NCBI GenBank assembly: GCA_944388385.1
Contig: CALXIO010000006.1
Location: 1-64,000 of the forward strand
Direction of reading: 5' to 3'
DNA from: an uncultured Ruminiclostridium sp.
GTDB lineage: Bacteria; Bacillota; Clostridia; Oscillospirales; Ruminococcaceae
DNA: 64,000 nt
The position numbers and the translations under genes were made by a program. Of this stretch, positions 54,554-61,049 are shown piece after piece. The notes beneath the pieces were generated by a model. That model saw only the letters and a program-made list of their open reading frames with translations. It was not told the DNA's origin and ran no database searches. Within the stretch, counting starts at the first letter, position 1, and each line of letters begins with the position of its first letter.

Positions 54554-55324
54554 ATGACACGAGTAGAAAAGGGAGATCTTTCCTGCCTTGGAAAGAAATT
54601 CACCGTAAAGGTGGACAGACCCATAGGTGCAGAACACCCTAAGCATCCCGGGTTACTTTATCCCATAAATTACGGCTATGTGGAAGGCCTTTTAGCAGGG
54701 GATGATGAATATCAGGACGTATATCTTCCCGGCTTTGAAGGGGTACAGGAATGCTGTGAATGTGTTATCGTTGCTGTAATTGTAAGGGAAAATGACAACG
54801 AGGATAAGTGGGTAGGCGTACCCTGTGATATGGTGGGCAGTGATATTTGCTATGAATGTGATATAAGAAAAATAACCGATTTTCAGGAATGTTATTATAA
54901 AAGCGAGATTTTCTGTCTTTATGAAAAAACCGCCGGTATAGTTATCTTTAACGGCAAGGGCAAGGACAGAAAATATTTCCTTATAAAAAATAACAGCGGT
55001 CATATAGGTTTTCCCAAGGGCCATGTGGAATACGGAGAATCCGAAACCGAAACCGCCCTTCGTGAAACTATTGAGGAGTGCGGCTTAAAGGCGGAAATAA
55101 TCCCCGGCTTTCGTATGGAGTATACCTTTACCACCCTTGAGAATACTATAAAGACAAGCGTATTTTTCGTAGGGGAATTTGATATAAATGACCCGGTACT
55201 CATCCAGCAGGAGGAGGTAATAGAGGATTGGCTTATAAACTATGAAAATGCCATGCTTACCCTTAACTGGGAAAATGATAAAAAGATATTAAAGGCGGCA
55301 GAGGAATTTTTAAACAATATGTAA
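54554..55324 (+). CDS. Fusion of pyrophosphatase-like domain and Nudix hydrolase
   Basis: A 256-aa two-domain protein. Residues about 8-122 resemble the short inorganic pyrophosphatase-like family of Clostridia: VDRPIGAEHPKHP, YPINYGYVEG and the acidic GDDEYQDV loop, with ITDFQECYYKSEI at the end. The C-terminal Nudix domain (about 127-256) has the full box G-x5-E-x7-REUXEEXGU at 156-178. The tail resembles Ap4A-type Nudix enzymes. AAGGAGGAAC precedes the ATG. It sits last in the nad operon. nadC releases pyrophosphate, so a housekeeping role is plausible but unproven. The acidic ligand set of the PPase part is shorter than in true PPases. Confidence 0.8.
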   Translation: MTRVEKGDLSCLGKKFTVKVDRPIGAEHPKHPGLLYPINYGYVEGLLAGDDEYQDVYLPGFEGVQECCECVIVAVIVRENDNEDKWVGVPCDMVGSDICYECDIRKITDFQECYYKSEIFCLYEKTAGIVIFNGKGKDRKYFLIKNNSGHIGFPKGHVEYGESETETALRETIEECGLKAEIIPGFRMEYTFTTLENTIKTSVFFVGEFDINDPVLIQQEEVIEDWLINYENAMLTLNWENDKKILKAAEEFLNNM

Positions 55325-55342
55325 GGCAGAAAGCTCTGCCCT

Positions 55343-55516
55343 TTACATCTGTAATGATTCTATAACTGCACCTACAGCCTTTATTGCCTTGCCGGTGGCC
55401 TTTTTAACCACATGGGTCTTTGTCTTGCTTAATGCCTTTGTAGCGGCAAAGGCAACTCCCCCTGCAACGATGGCAGCGGCGGCACACTTAGCGGTGTTTT
55501 TAACATTCTTGCTCAT
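55343..55516 (-). CDS. Small 57-aa protein, membrane-like, unassigned
   Basis: Found by reading the gap on the minus strand. It is 57 residues, starting MSKNVKNTAKCAAAAIVAGG and ending VIESLQM. The middle is Ala/Gly/Val-rich (residues about 10-28), resembling a membrane or glycine-zipper segment, with Lys-rich flanks. AAAGGATATT lies just upstream of the ATG. A GGCAGA/TCTGCC hairpin follows the stop. It is opposite the pdx kinase and converges on the Nudix gene. The function is unknown. A plus-strand ORF here (55389-55616) is a shadow with no RBS. Confidence 0.7.
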   Translation of the reverse strand: MSKNVKNTAKCAAAAIVAGGVAFAATKALSKTKTHVVKKATGKAIKAVGAVIESLQM

Positions 55517-55632
55517 AGTAATATCCTTTCTTTTTTATTTGCATTTGCAGTATTATTTTGAGCAGGAAAATAAAAAATATAGTTTGAATTTTTTTACGGA
55601 TAAAACAGGATTTTAAAGGAGATAATGAGAAA

Positions 55633-56496
55633 ATGTCACAGCATAAGGTTATAGCCGCAATACACGATCTGTCAGGCTTTGGCAGATGCTCCCTTGCGGT
55701 TATTGTACCGGTTATTTCTGCCATGGGAATACAGGCAGTTCCTATTCCCACAGCGGTAATGTCCACCCATACAGGGGGCTATGACAACATAGCCATAAGG
55801 GATCTGACGCAGCATATTTCCGACTGCTACACCCATTATAAGCAGCTTGGACTTAATTTTGACTGTATCTACACCGGATTTTTATCCTGTGAACAGCAGG
55901 TGGACAGCTGTCTTGAATATTTTGACGGCTTTAAAAATGCCCTTAAAATGGTTGACCCGGTGCTTGGGGATAACGGCATATTATACAGCACCCTTACAAA
56001 TGATCTTAAAAAGCGAATGAGGGAGCTTGTTCACAGGGCTGATGTTATAACCCCCAATCTCACTGAGGCTTGTATGCTTCTTGATGAAAATTATCCCAAT
56101 ATGATGGATACCGGAACGGTGAAAAGCTGGCTTGCAAGACTAAGCGGAGGAAATAAGACGGTTATTATAAAGGGTGTACCCTTAATTGATGACAATGACC
56201 GCACCTATTCCAATGTGGGCTTTGACAGGGAAACAGGCGGCTTTTGGAGGATTGACTGGGATCATATCCCCGTACAGTACCCCGGTACGGGAGATATATT
56301 CGCATCTGTGCTTACTGCCGCACTTTTGAAGGGGGATAGCCTTTCTATTGCACTTAACCGTGCCACTAAATTTACGGAAATTGCCGTAAAAACCACTTTC
56401 AGCTATGGCACAGAGGCAAGATACGGTGTACTTTTTGAGGATGTACTGGGATGGCTTATGTCGGATGCCACACTTTGTGACTATAAAAAGCTGTAA
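55633..56496 (+). CDS. Pyridoxal/pyridoxamine kinase
   Basis: A 287-aa ribokinase-fold kinase phosphorylating vitamin B6 vitamers to feed PLP salvage. The N-terminal HDLSGFGRCSLAVIVPV, the STHTGGYDN loop, NLTEACMLL and the catalytic GTGDIFASV motif (Asp is the catalytic base) fit the PdxK/PdxY group. AAAGGAGATAATG lies upstream. The hairpin GCAAATT/AATTTGC at 56515-56534 follows the stop, without a T-run. Monocistronic. Confidence 0.87.
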   Translation: MSQHKVIAAIHDLSGFGRCSLAVIVPVISAMGIQAVPIPTAVMSTHTGGYDNIAIRDLTQHISDCYTHYKQLGLNFDCIYTGFLSCEQQVDSCLEYFDGFKNALKMVDPVLGDNGILYSTLTNDLKKRMRELVHRADVITPNLTEACMLLDENYPNMMDTGTVKSWLARLSGGNKTVIIKGVPLIDDNDRTYSNVGFDRETGGFWRIDWDHIPVQYPGTGDIFASVLTAALLKGDSLSIALNRATKFTEIAVKTTFSYGTEARYGVLFEDVLGWLMSDATLCDYKKL

Positions 56497-56608
56497 TTTT
56501 ACTGAAAGTATACCGCAAATTTACTGCAATTTGCCTTAAATCTGCACATTCTGAAGTGATTTACCGCTAAAAAAGATACACTTTAGTCTGTTATCACTCA
56601 AAATTGGG

Positions 56609-56620
56609 TGTAATATTACA
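56609..56620. promoter_or_regulatory. 12-bp palindrome upstream of amt promoter
   Basis: TGTAATATTACA, perfect, about 85 bases before the -35. Flanked by a direct repeat CACATTCTGAA at 56545-56555 and 56627-56637. Possible operator. Not matched to a known consensus. Confidence 0.35.
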
Positions 56621-56703
56621 TAATCACACATTCTGAAAACCTACCCTTTGTTATGCAAATTTCACAAAATGCAAGATAAAGAGAAAAAACTTGCAAAAAA
56701 GTG

Positions 56704-56732
56704 TTGACAAACGTGGTAGCGATGAATATAAT
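56704..56732 (+). promoter_or_regulatory. amt-P-II promoter
   Basis: TTGACA, 17-bp spacer, TATAAT, a perfect consensus. The transcript should start near 56739. Confidence 0.9.
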
Positions 56733-56743
56733 ATAACTTGTAA

Positions 56744-56796
56744 AGCAACGGAGCTGAGGGTTCGCAAGGACGCGGACCTTCGGCTCTTTTGTTTTT
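56744..56796 (+). promoter_or_regulatory. amt leader attenuator with two A1/G4 hexaloops
   Basis: The terminator stem GAGCTGAGGGTTCGC (56751-56765) pairs with 56772-56786 (15 bp, three G-T) and is followed by TTTTGTTTTT. The loop is AAGGAC. An alternative short hairpin AGC-AACGGA-GCT (56744-56755) also has a six-base loop and overlaps the terminator's 5' arm. Both loops have A at position 1 and G at position 4, as in ANTAR-protein RNA targets. Antitermination control is inferred. Confidence 0.6.
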
Positions 56797-56847
56797 AGAA
56801 AAGGTGCAACGGCACAAAAAAAGAGAACCTTGAAAGGGGCGGTTAAT

Positions 56848-58629
56848 ATGTTGGATTATTCAGCTTTAACAGTTATGGCTGAAGCAACTGACACATCTGC
56901 AGTGCAGGATGTTGTCAACTCTACCATGTTCGGTACCGAAGGTGTATGGTTCCTGATCGGTGCGGCATTGGTATTCTTTATGCAGTGCGGCTTTGCGATG
57001 GTTGAAACAGGTTTCACCAGAGCTAAGAACGCAGGTAACATTATAATGAAGAACCTTATGGACTTCTGTATCGGTACTGTAGTATTTACATTACTGGGCT
57101 TTGGTCTTATGTGCGGTGAGGACGCTTTGTTCGGTCTTGTGGGTCTTCCCAATTTCGGAATCTTCACAGACTTCTCAAATTTCCCCTGGCACAACTTCGT
57201 ATTTAACTTAGTATTCTGTGCAACAGCAGCTACTATCGTTTCAGGTGCTATGGCAGAAAGAACAAAGTTCTTAAGCTACTGCATCTACTCCGGTCTTATA
57301 AGCCTTGTTGTTTATCCTATCGAGGCTCACTGGATCTGGGGCGGCGGTTGGCTTTCTCAGATTGGCTTCATCGATTTCGCAGGTTCATGTGCTATTCACA
57401 TGGTTGGCGGTATCGCAGCTCTTATCGGTGCAGCTTTTGTTGGCGCACGTATCGGCAAGTTCGACAAGAACGGCAAGCCCAGAGCTATTCTCGGTCACTC
57501 CGTAACACTTGGCGCACTTGGTGTATTCATTCTTTGGTTCGGTTGGTACGGCTTTAACGGTGCCGCAGCCGGCAACGCTGACTACTTAGGTCAGATCTTC
57601 CTTACAACTACAATTGCTCCCGCAATTGCTACTTGTACAACAATGGTATTCACATGGCTCAAGAACGGCAAGCCTGATGTTTCAATGTGTCTTAACGCAT
57701 CCCTTGCAGGTCTTGTTGGTGTAACAGCAGGCTGTGCAGACGTTGACGCTCTCGGCTCTGCTATAATCGGTTTAGTATCCGGCTTACTTGTAGTATTCGG
57801 CGTTTGGCTGCTTGACTACAAGCTGAAGATAGATGACCCCGTTGGTGCAGTTGCAGTTCACTTGATGAACGGTGTATGGGGTACTTTTGCAGTAGGTCTT
57901 TTCGCAACAGGCAACGGTCAGGACGGTATCGTAGGTCTCTTCTATAACCTTGAGGAGGGCGCTAAGCAGCTCGGTATCCAGGCTATCGGTGTTCTTGCAG
58001 TTGCAGCATGGACCACAGTTACAATGACAATCATCTTCTGGGGCATCAAGCACACAATCGGTCTTCGTGCATCCAGAGAAGAAGAAATCAAGGGTCTTGA
58101 CTCCACAGAGCACGGTCTTCCTTCAGCATACGCAGACTTTGTACCTGCTACAGATACATACCTTAGCGTTGTTGATACTCCCGCAGTTGATCCTGCTGAA
58201 GTTGTTGAACCTGTTGAAATCGCAGTACCTGTTAAGCACGTTAAGGCTCAGAGTGTTGCTTCCGATGCAGGCGTAAAGATGACCAAGATCGACATTATCG
58301 CAAACCAGGAGAAGTTCGAACCTCTCAAGCACGCACTTTCAGCTATCGGTATCACCGGTATGACCGTATCTCACGTAATGGGTTGCGGTATGCAGAAGGG
58401 CTCAACAGAGTTCTACCGTGGTGTTCCCGTAGATGCAAGACTGCTGCCTAAGATGAAGGTAGAAATCGTAGTTTGCAAGGTTCCTGTAGAAAAGGTTGTT
58501 GAAGTGGCTAAGAAGGCACTTTACACAGGTAAGATAGGCGACGGTAAGATCTTCGTATACGATGTTGAAAATGTAATCAAGATCCGTACAGGTGAAGAAG
58601 CTTACGACGCATTACAGGACAACGAATAA
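56848..58629 (+). CDS. Ammonium transporter fused to a P-II domain (Amt-GlnK)
   Basis: A 593-aa membrane protein. The Amt part (about 1-430) has 11 predicted helices, the N-terminal MVETGFTRAKN and the channel histidines in CAIHMVGG and GAVAVHLMNG, and LGHSVTLGALG. A linker then leads to a P-II domain (478-593) with MTKIDIIANQEKFEPLKHAL and TGKIGDGKIFVYDVENVIKIRTGE. The P-II T-loop reads FYRGVPVDARLLPK, so the usual uridylylated Tyr (RGAEY) is absent. The fused P-II may gate the pore by binding ATP/2-oxoglutarate (inference). The start at 56848 follows AAAGGGGCGG. Its codon use is of the highly expressed type. Confidence 0.93.
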   Translation: MLDYSALTVMAEATDTSAVQDVVNSTMFGTEGVWFLIGAALVFFMQCGFAMVETGFTRAKNAGNIIMKNLMDFCIGTVVFTLLGFGLMCGEDALFGLVGLPNFGIFTDFSNFPWHNFVFNLVFCATAATIVSGAMAERTKFLSYCIYSGLISLVVYPIEAHWIWGGGWLSQIGFIDFAGSCAIHMVGGIAALIGAAFVGARIGKFDKNGKPRAILGHSVTLGALGVFILWFGWYGFNGAAAGNADYLGQIFLTTTIAPAIATCTTMVFTWLKNGKPDVSMCLNASLAGLVGVTAGCADVDALGSAIIGLVSGLLVVFGVWLLDYKLKIDDPVGAVAVHLMNGVWGTFAVGLFATGNGQDGIVGLFYNLEEGAKQLGIQAIGVLAVAAWTTVTMTIIFWGIKHTIGLRASREEEIKGLDSTEHGLPSAYADFVPATDTYLSVVDTPAVDPAEVVEPVEIAVPVKHVKAQSVASDAGVKMTKIDIIANQEKFEPLKHALSAIGITGMTVSHVMGCGMQKGSTEFYRGVPVDARLLPKMKVEIVVCKVPVEKVVEVAKKALYTGKIGDGKIFVYDVENVIKIRTGEEAYDALQDNE

Positions 58630-58687
58630 TAAAAGTACGGGTTAGGTCTGCAAATATGCGGGGCTGTACCACCACCCCCTTATAAAT

Positions 58688-58713
58688 TCCTCTCTTCGGA
58701 GAGGGATTTTTTT
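58688..58713 (+). terminator. terminator after amt-P-II gene
   Basis: Stem CCTCTC/GAGAGG with a TTCG tetraloop, then T7. Confidence 0.88.
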
Positions 58714-58716
58714 ATG

Positions 58717-58747
58717 CAAAAAAATAAGCGGTATAAAAATACCGCTT
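58717..58747 (-). terminator. terminator of the FTR-Trx-GNAT operon
   Basis: Reading leftward: stem AAGCGGTA/TACCGCTT with six-base loop, then ATTTTTTTGC. It lies back to back with the amt terminator. Confidence 0.82.
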
Positions 58748-58759
58748 TAATATCCGAAA

Positions 58760-59317
58760 TTATTCCTTTGAAATTATATCCATTTTAATTACCTTTGACA
58801 AGGGCAATCCCAAAAATCCCCGGCACAGCCTTCTGAATTCCTTCGATGTGGGTGTGCCGTTGGAACTCATAATATCATACACCATATTGACCTCCCTTAG
58901 CTGAAAGCCGTCAATATGGGTAAAGCCGTTTTTCTCATAAAAATGCTGACGGCTTATTCTTTCTTCAAAATTATCTGCCCCGGGGTCTGAAGTGGATTCT
59001 ATTGCCAAAAACAGCTTTTTATCCTTATAGATTTTTTTAAGTATGGAAAGAGCCTTACTGCCACAGCCCATGCCCCTTACCTTATCATCTATTGCAAGGA
59101 AAAATACATAAGCCATATTTTCGTCATTTATCACATAGGCAAGACCGCACCAGCTGTCATCATTGAAGATAGAATAAAACACTCCGTTGCGGTGCTTAGC
59201 ACCCCATGTAAGCATAAAATAGGGGCAACGCTCCTCCTTTGGAAAAGCGGTTTTGTAAAGCCTTTTCATATCCCTTTCTTCAGGATAACCGGGCTTGAAT
59301 TTCCGTAGCTTTACCAT
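58760..59317 (-). CDS. GNAT-family N-acetyltransferase
   Basis: A 185-aa acetyl-CoA-dependent transferase. GNAT core: YVFFLAIDDKVRGMGCGSKA with the RGMGCG acetyl-CoA loop, then LFLAIESTSDPG and the QHFYEKNGF strand. The start at ATG 59317 lies one base after the thioredoxin stop; a TTG at 59326 is an alternative. The substrate is not predictable from the sequence. It is last in a three-gene operon with the FTR-like protein and thioredoxin. Linkage to redox functions is only contextual. Confidence 0.82.
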   Translation of the reverse strand: MVKLRKFKPGYPEERDMKRLYKTAFPKEERCPYFMLTWGAKHRNGVFYSIFNDDSWCGLAYVINDENMAYVFFLAIDDKVRGMGCGSKALSILKKIYKDKKLFLAIESTSDPGADNFEERISRQHFYEKNGFTHIDGFQLREVNMVYDIMSSNGTPTSKEFRRLCRGFLGLPLSKVIKMDIISKE

Positions 59318-59318
59318 A

Positions 59319-59624
59319 TTACTCAAAAAGCTCCAGTATGGATTCCTTACGGTTAAGACCTACTATCTCCCCGATCTTTACGCCGTTATTGTAGGCATAA
59401 AGGGTGGGTACTGCATCAATTCCGAACTTCATAAGCAGATCCGGGCATTGATCCACATTTACCTTAACCACCGTAATATCCGGATTTTCCTCTGCAAGGC
59501 TTTCAAGTACGGGACCCATCATTCTGCAGGGCTGACACCATACCGCCCAGAAGTCCACTACTACCTTACCCTTGCTTACTGCTGATTCATATTCAGCTGA
59601 TGATGTTATATTTATTACTGCCAT
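59319..59624 (-). CDS. Thioredoxin with WCQPC active site
   Basis: A 101-aa disulfide reductase. The active site is WCQPC (Cys30 and Cys33), where canonical thioredoxin has WCGPC, so its redox potential may be shifted (inference). The family fold is clear: VVVDFWAVWCQPCRMM, VKVNVDQCPDLL, DAVPTLYAYNNG with the cis-Pro. The start is the internal ATG at 59624 after AAAGGATGGAT. The longer frame to 59699 overlaps the upstream gene. It sits 16 bases after the FTR-like gene. Confidence 0.93.
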   Translation of the reverse strand: MAVINITSSAEYESAVSKGKVVVDFWAVWCQPCRMMGPVLESLAEENPDITVVKVNVDQCPDLLMKFGIDAVPTLYAYNNGVKIGEIVGLNRKESILELFE

Positions 59625-59640
59625 AATTATCCATCCTTTC

Positions 59641-59841
59641 TTAATCCTTTGATTTATAGTAGAGCATACAATGACAATAGCCCTCAAAATCCGGGTCATT
59701 TATCTGATCCCTGAATTCCTTACAGATACATTTATTTTCAGGTATTCTCTGTATGCGACAGGGACAATAGCCGTCCTTTTCTTTAAGTGCCTGTTTAAGG
59801 CTTGCCACCAGCTCCTTGTCCTCGTTAAAGCGCACTGACAT
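59641..59841 (-). CDS. Ferredoxin-thioredoxin reductase catalytic-subunit-like protein
   Basis: A 66-aa mini-protein with six conserved cysteines in the FTR catalytic pattern: CPC (26-28), CIC (38-40), CHC (56-58). This set binds a 4Fe-4S cluster and a redox disulfide in known FTRs, reducing thioredoxin with ferredoxin electrons. Spacing differs from plant and cyanobacterial FTR and no variable subunit is next door. The start at ATG 59841 follows AGGAAAGTGAG. The ATG at 59883 is unsupported. The next gene is thioredoxin, matching that function. Activity is inferred. Confidence 0.85.
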   Translation of the reverse strand: MSVRFNEDKELVASLKQALKEKDGYCPCRIQRIPENKCICKEFRDQINDPDFEGYCHCMLYYKSKD

Positions 59842-59926
59842 AAGCTCACTTCCTTTCCTATATCTATTATCAGTATACACCATTTTCTATATAATTTCCA
59901 TAGGAAAATAAAAATAATTTTACCAC

Positions 59927-59955
59927 TTGAAAAAATTCCTGCTATGGACTATAAT
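59927..59955 (+). promoter_or_regulatory. azlCD promoter
   Basis: TTGAAA, 17-bp spacer, TATAAT, about 37 bases before azlC. Confidence 0.8.
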
Positions 59956-59992
59956 AAATATCGTTGTTACTATATAAAAAAGGAAATGAAAA

Positions 59993-60709
59993 ATGAGTGC
60001 AGTAAATGATTTTAAAAAGGGGCTGAAGCTGGGCGTTCCCATAGGCCTTGGGTATCTGTCGGTATCCTTCACCTTTGGTATAATGGCATCTGACCTGGGG
60101 CTTTATTGGTGGCAGGCGCTTCTTATATCCATGACTAACCTTACCTCCGCCGGACAATTAGCAGGAGTAAAGCTGATGATTTCCCCGGGGCATTATATAG
60201 ATATGCTTATATCTCAGCTTACTATAAACATGAGATACAGCTTTATGGCAATTTCCCTTTCCCAAAAGGCAGACAGCAAGCTGAAGGGAATATACCGCTG
60301 GCTTTTGGGATTTGTCATAACCGATGAAATTTTCGCTGTGGCCTCCGCTGAAGAACGGGTTACAAGAAGCCTTATGACCGGCCTTGCAATAGTACCCTAT
60401 ATAGGCTGGGCTATGGGCACACTTTTAGGGGCGGTACTTGGTAACATTCTTCCGGGAATAATTATGAGCGCCCTTTGTATAGGTATCTACGGTATGTTTG
60501 TGGCAATTATTTCCCCAAGAGCAGTAAAGGAAAAGCCCATACTTATTACCGTTATAACAGCGGTAGCGTTAAGCTGTCTGTTCTATTATCTGCCGGGACT
60601 CAGCTCACTATCCTCCGGCATATCCGTAAGTATATGTGCGGTAGTGTCCGCAATTATAGGGGCATTACTTTTCCCCCTTCCTGATGTAAAGGAGGAAAAC
60701 AATGGATAA
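59993..60709 (+). CDS. azlC: AzlC-family branched-chain amino acid exporter, large subunit
   Basis: A 238-aa membrane protein with about six helices, forming with AzlD an exporter for branched-chain amino acids or their analogues. Typical elements are GVPIGLGYLSVSFTFGI, AGVKLMISPGHYIDM-type loop, INMRYSFMAISLSQK. AAGGAAATGAAAA precedes the ATG. It overlaps azlD by eight bases, typical of this pair. Confidence 0.92.
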   Translation: MSAVNDFKKGLKLGVPIGLGYLSVSFTFGIMASDLGLYWWQALLISMTNLTSAGQLAGVKLMISPGHYIDMLISQLTINMRYSFMAISLSQKADSKLKGIYRWLLGFVITDEIFAVASAEERVTRSLMTGLAIVPYIGWAMGTLLGAVLGNILPGIIMSALCIGIYGMFVAIISPRAVKEKPILITVITAVALSCLFYYLPGLSSLSSGISVSICAVVSAIIGALLFPLPDVKEENNG

Positions 60710-61022
60710 CACCTTATTTTTTACCTACCTTATAATAATGGCAGGAACCACCTACCTTATAAGGGCGGTGCCCTTTTCACTTATCAAGGGGAAAATAAAA
60801 AACCGCTTTGTGCAGTCATTTTTATATTATATTCCCTTTACGGTGCTTGCCTGTATGACATTACCCTCAGCATTATATGCCACCGACAGCATACTTTCCG
60901 CCGCTGTGGGTCTTTTAGCAGGAATGATAGCCGCAATACTTGGCAGAGGACTGCTTACGGTAAGTATAATATCCTGTGTATTTGTATTTATAACAGAGCT
61001 TATCATGAATTTCATAAAATAA
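60702..61022 (+). CDS. azlD: AzlD-family exporter, small subunit
   Basis: A 106-aa membrane protein with three or four helices and the family motif TYLIRAVPFSLIKGKIK near residue 17. It starts 8 bases before the azlC stop, with AAGGAGG inside azlC. It pairs with AzlC for export of branched-chain amino acids. A terminator follows. Confidence 0.92.
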   Translation: MDNTLFFTYLIIMAGTTYLIRAVPFSLIKGKIKNRFVQSFLYYIPFTVLACMTLPSALYATDSILSAAVGLLAGMIAAILGRGLLTVSIISCVFVFITELIMNFIK

Positions 61023-61049
61023 AAAGAGAGGGGAAGCCCTCTCTTTTTT
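61021..61049. terminator. bidirectional terminator after azlD
   Basis: Stem AAAAAGAGAGGG and its complement with loop GAAG, T- and A-rich flanks, between converging genes. Confidence 0.88.

Noticed and set aside
55389..55616. 75-aa plus-strand ORF in the Nudix-pdx gap
   Set aside because: No ribosome site. The opposite strand has a better supported 57-aa gene.
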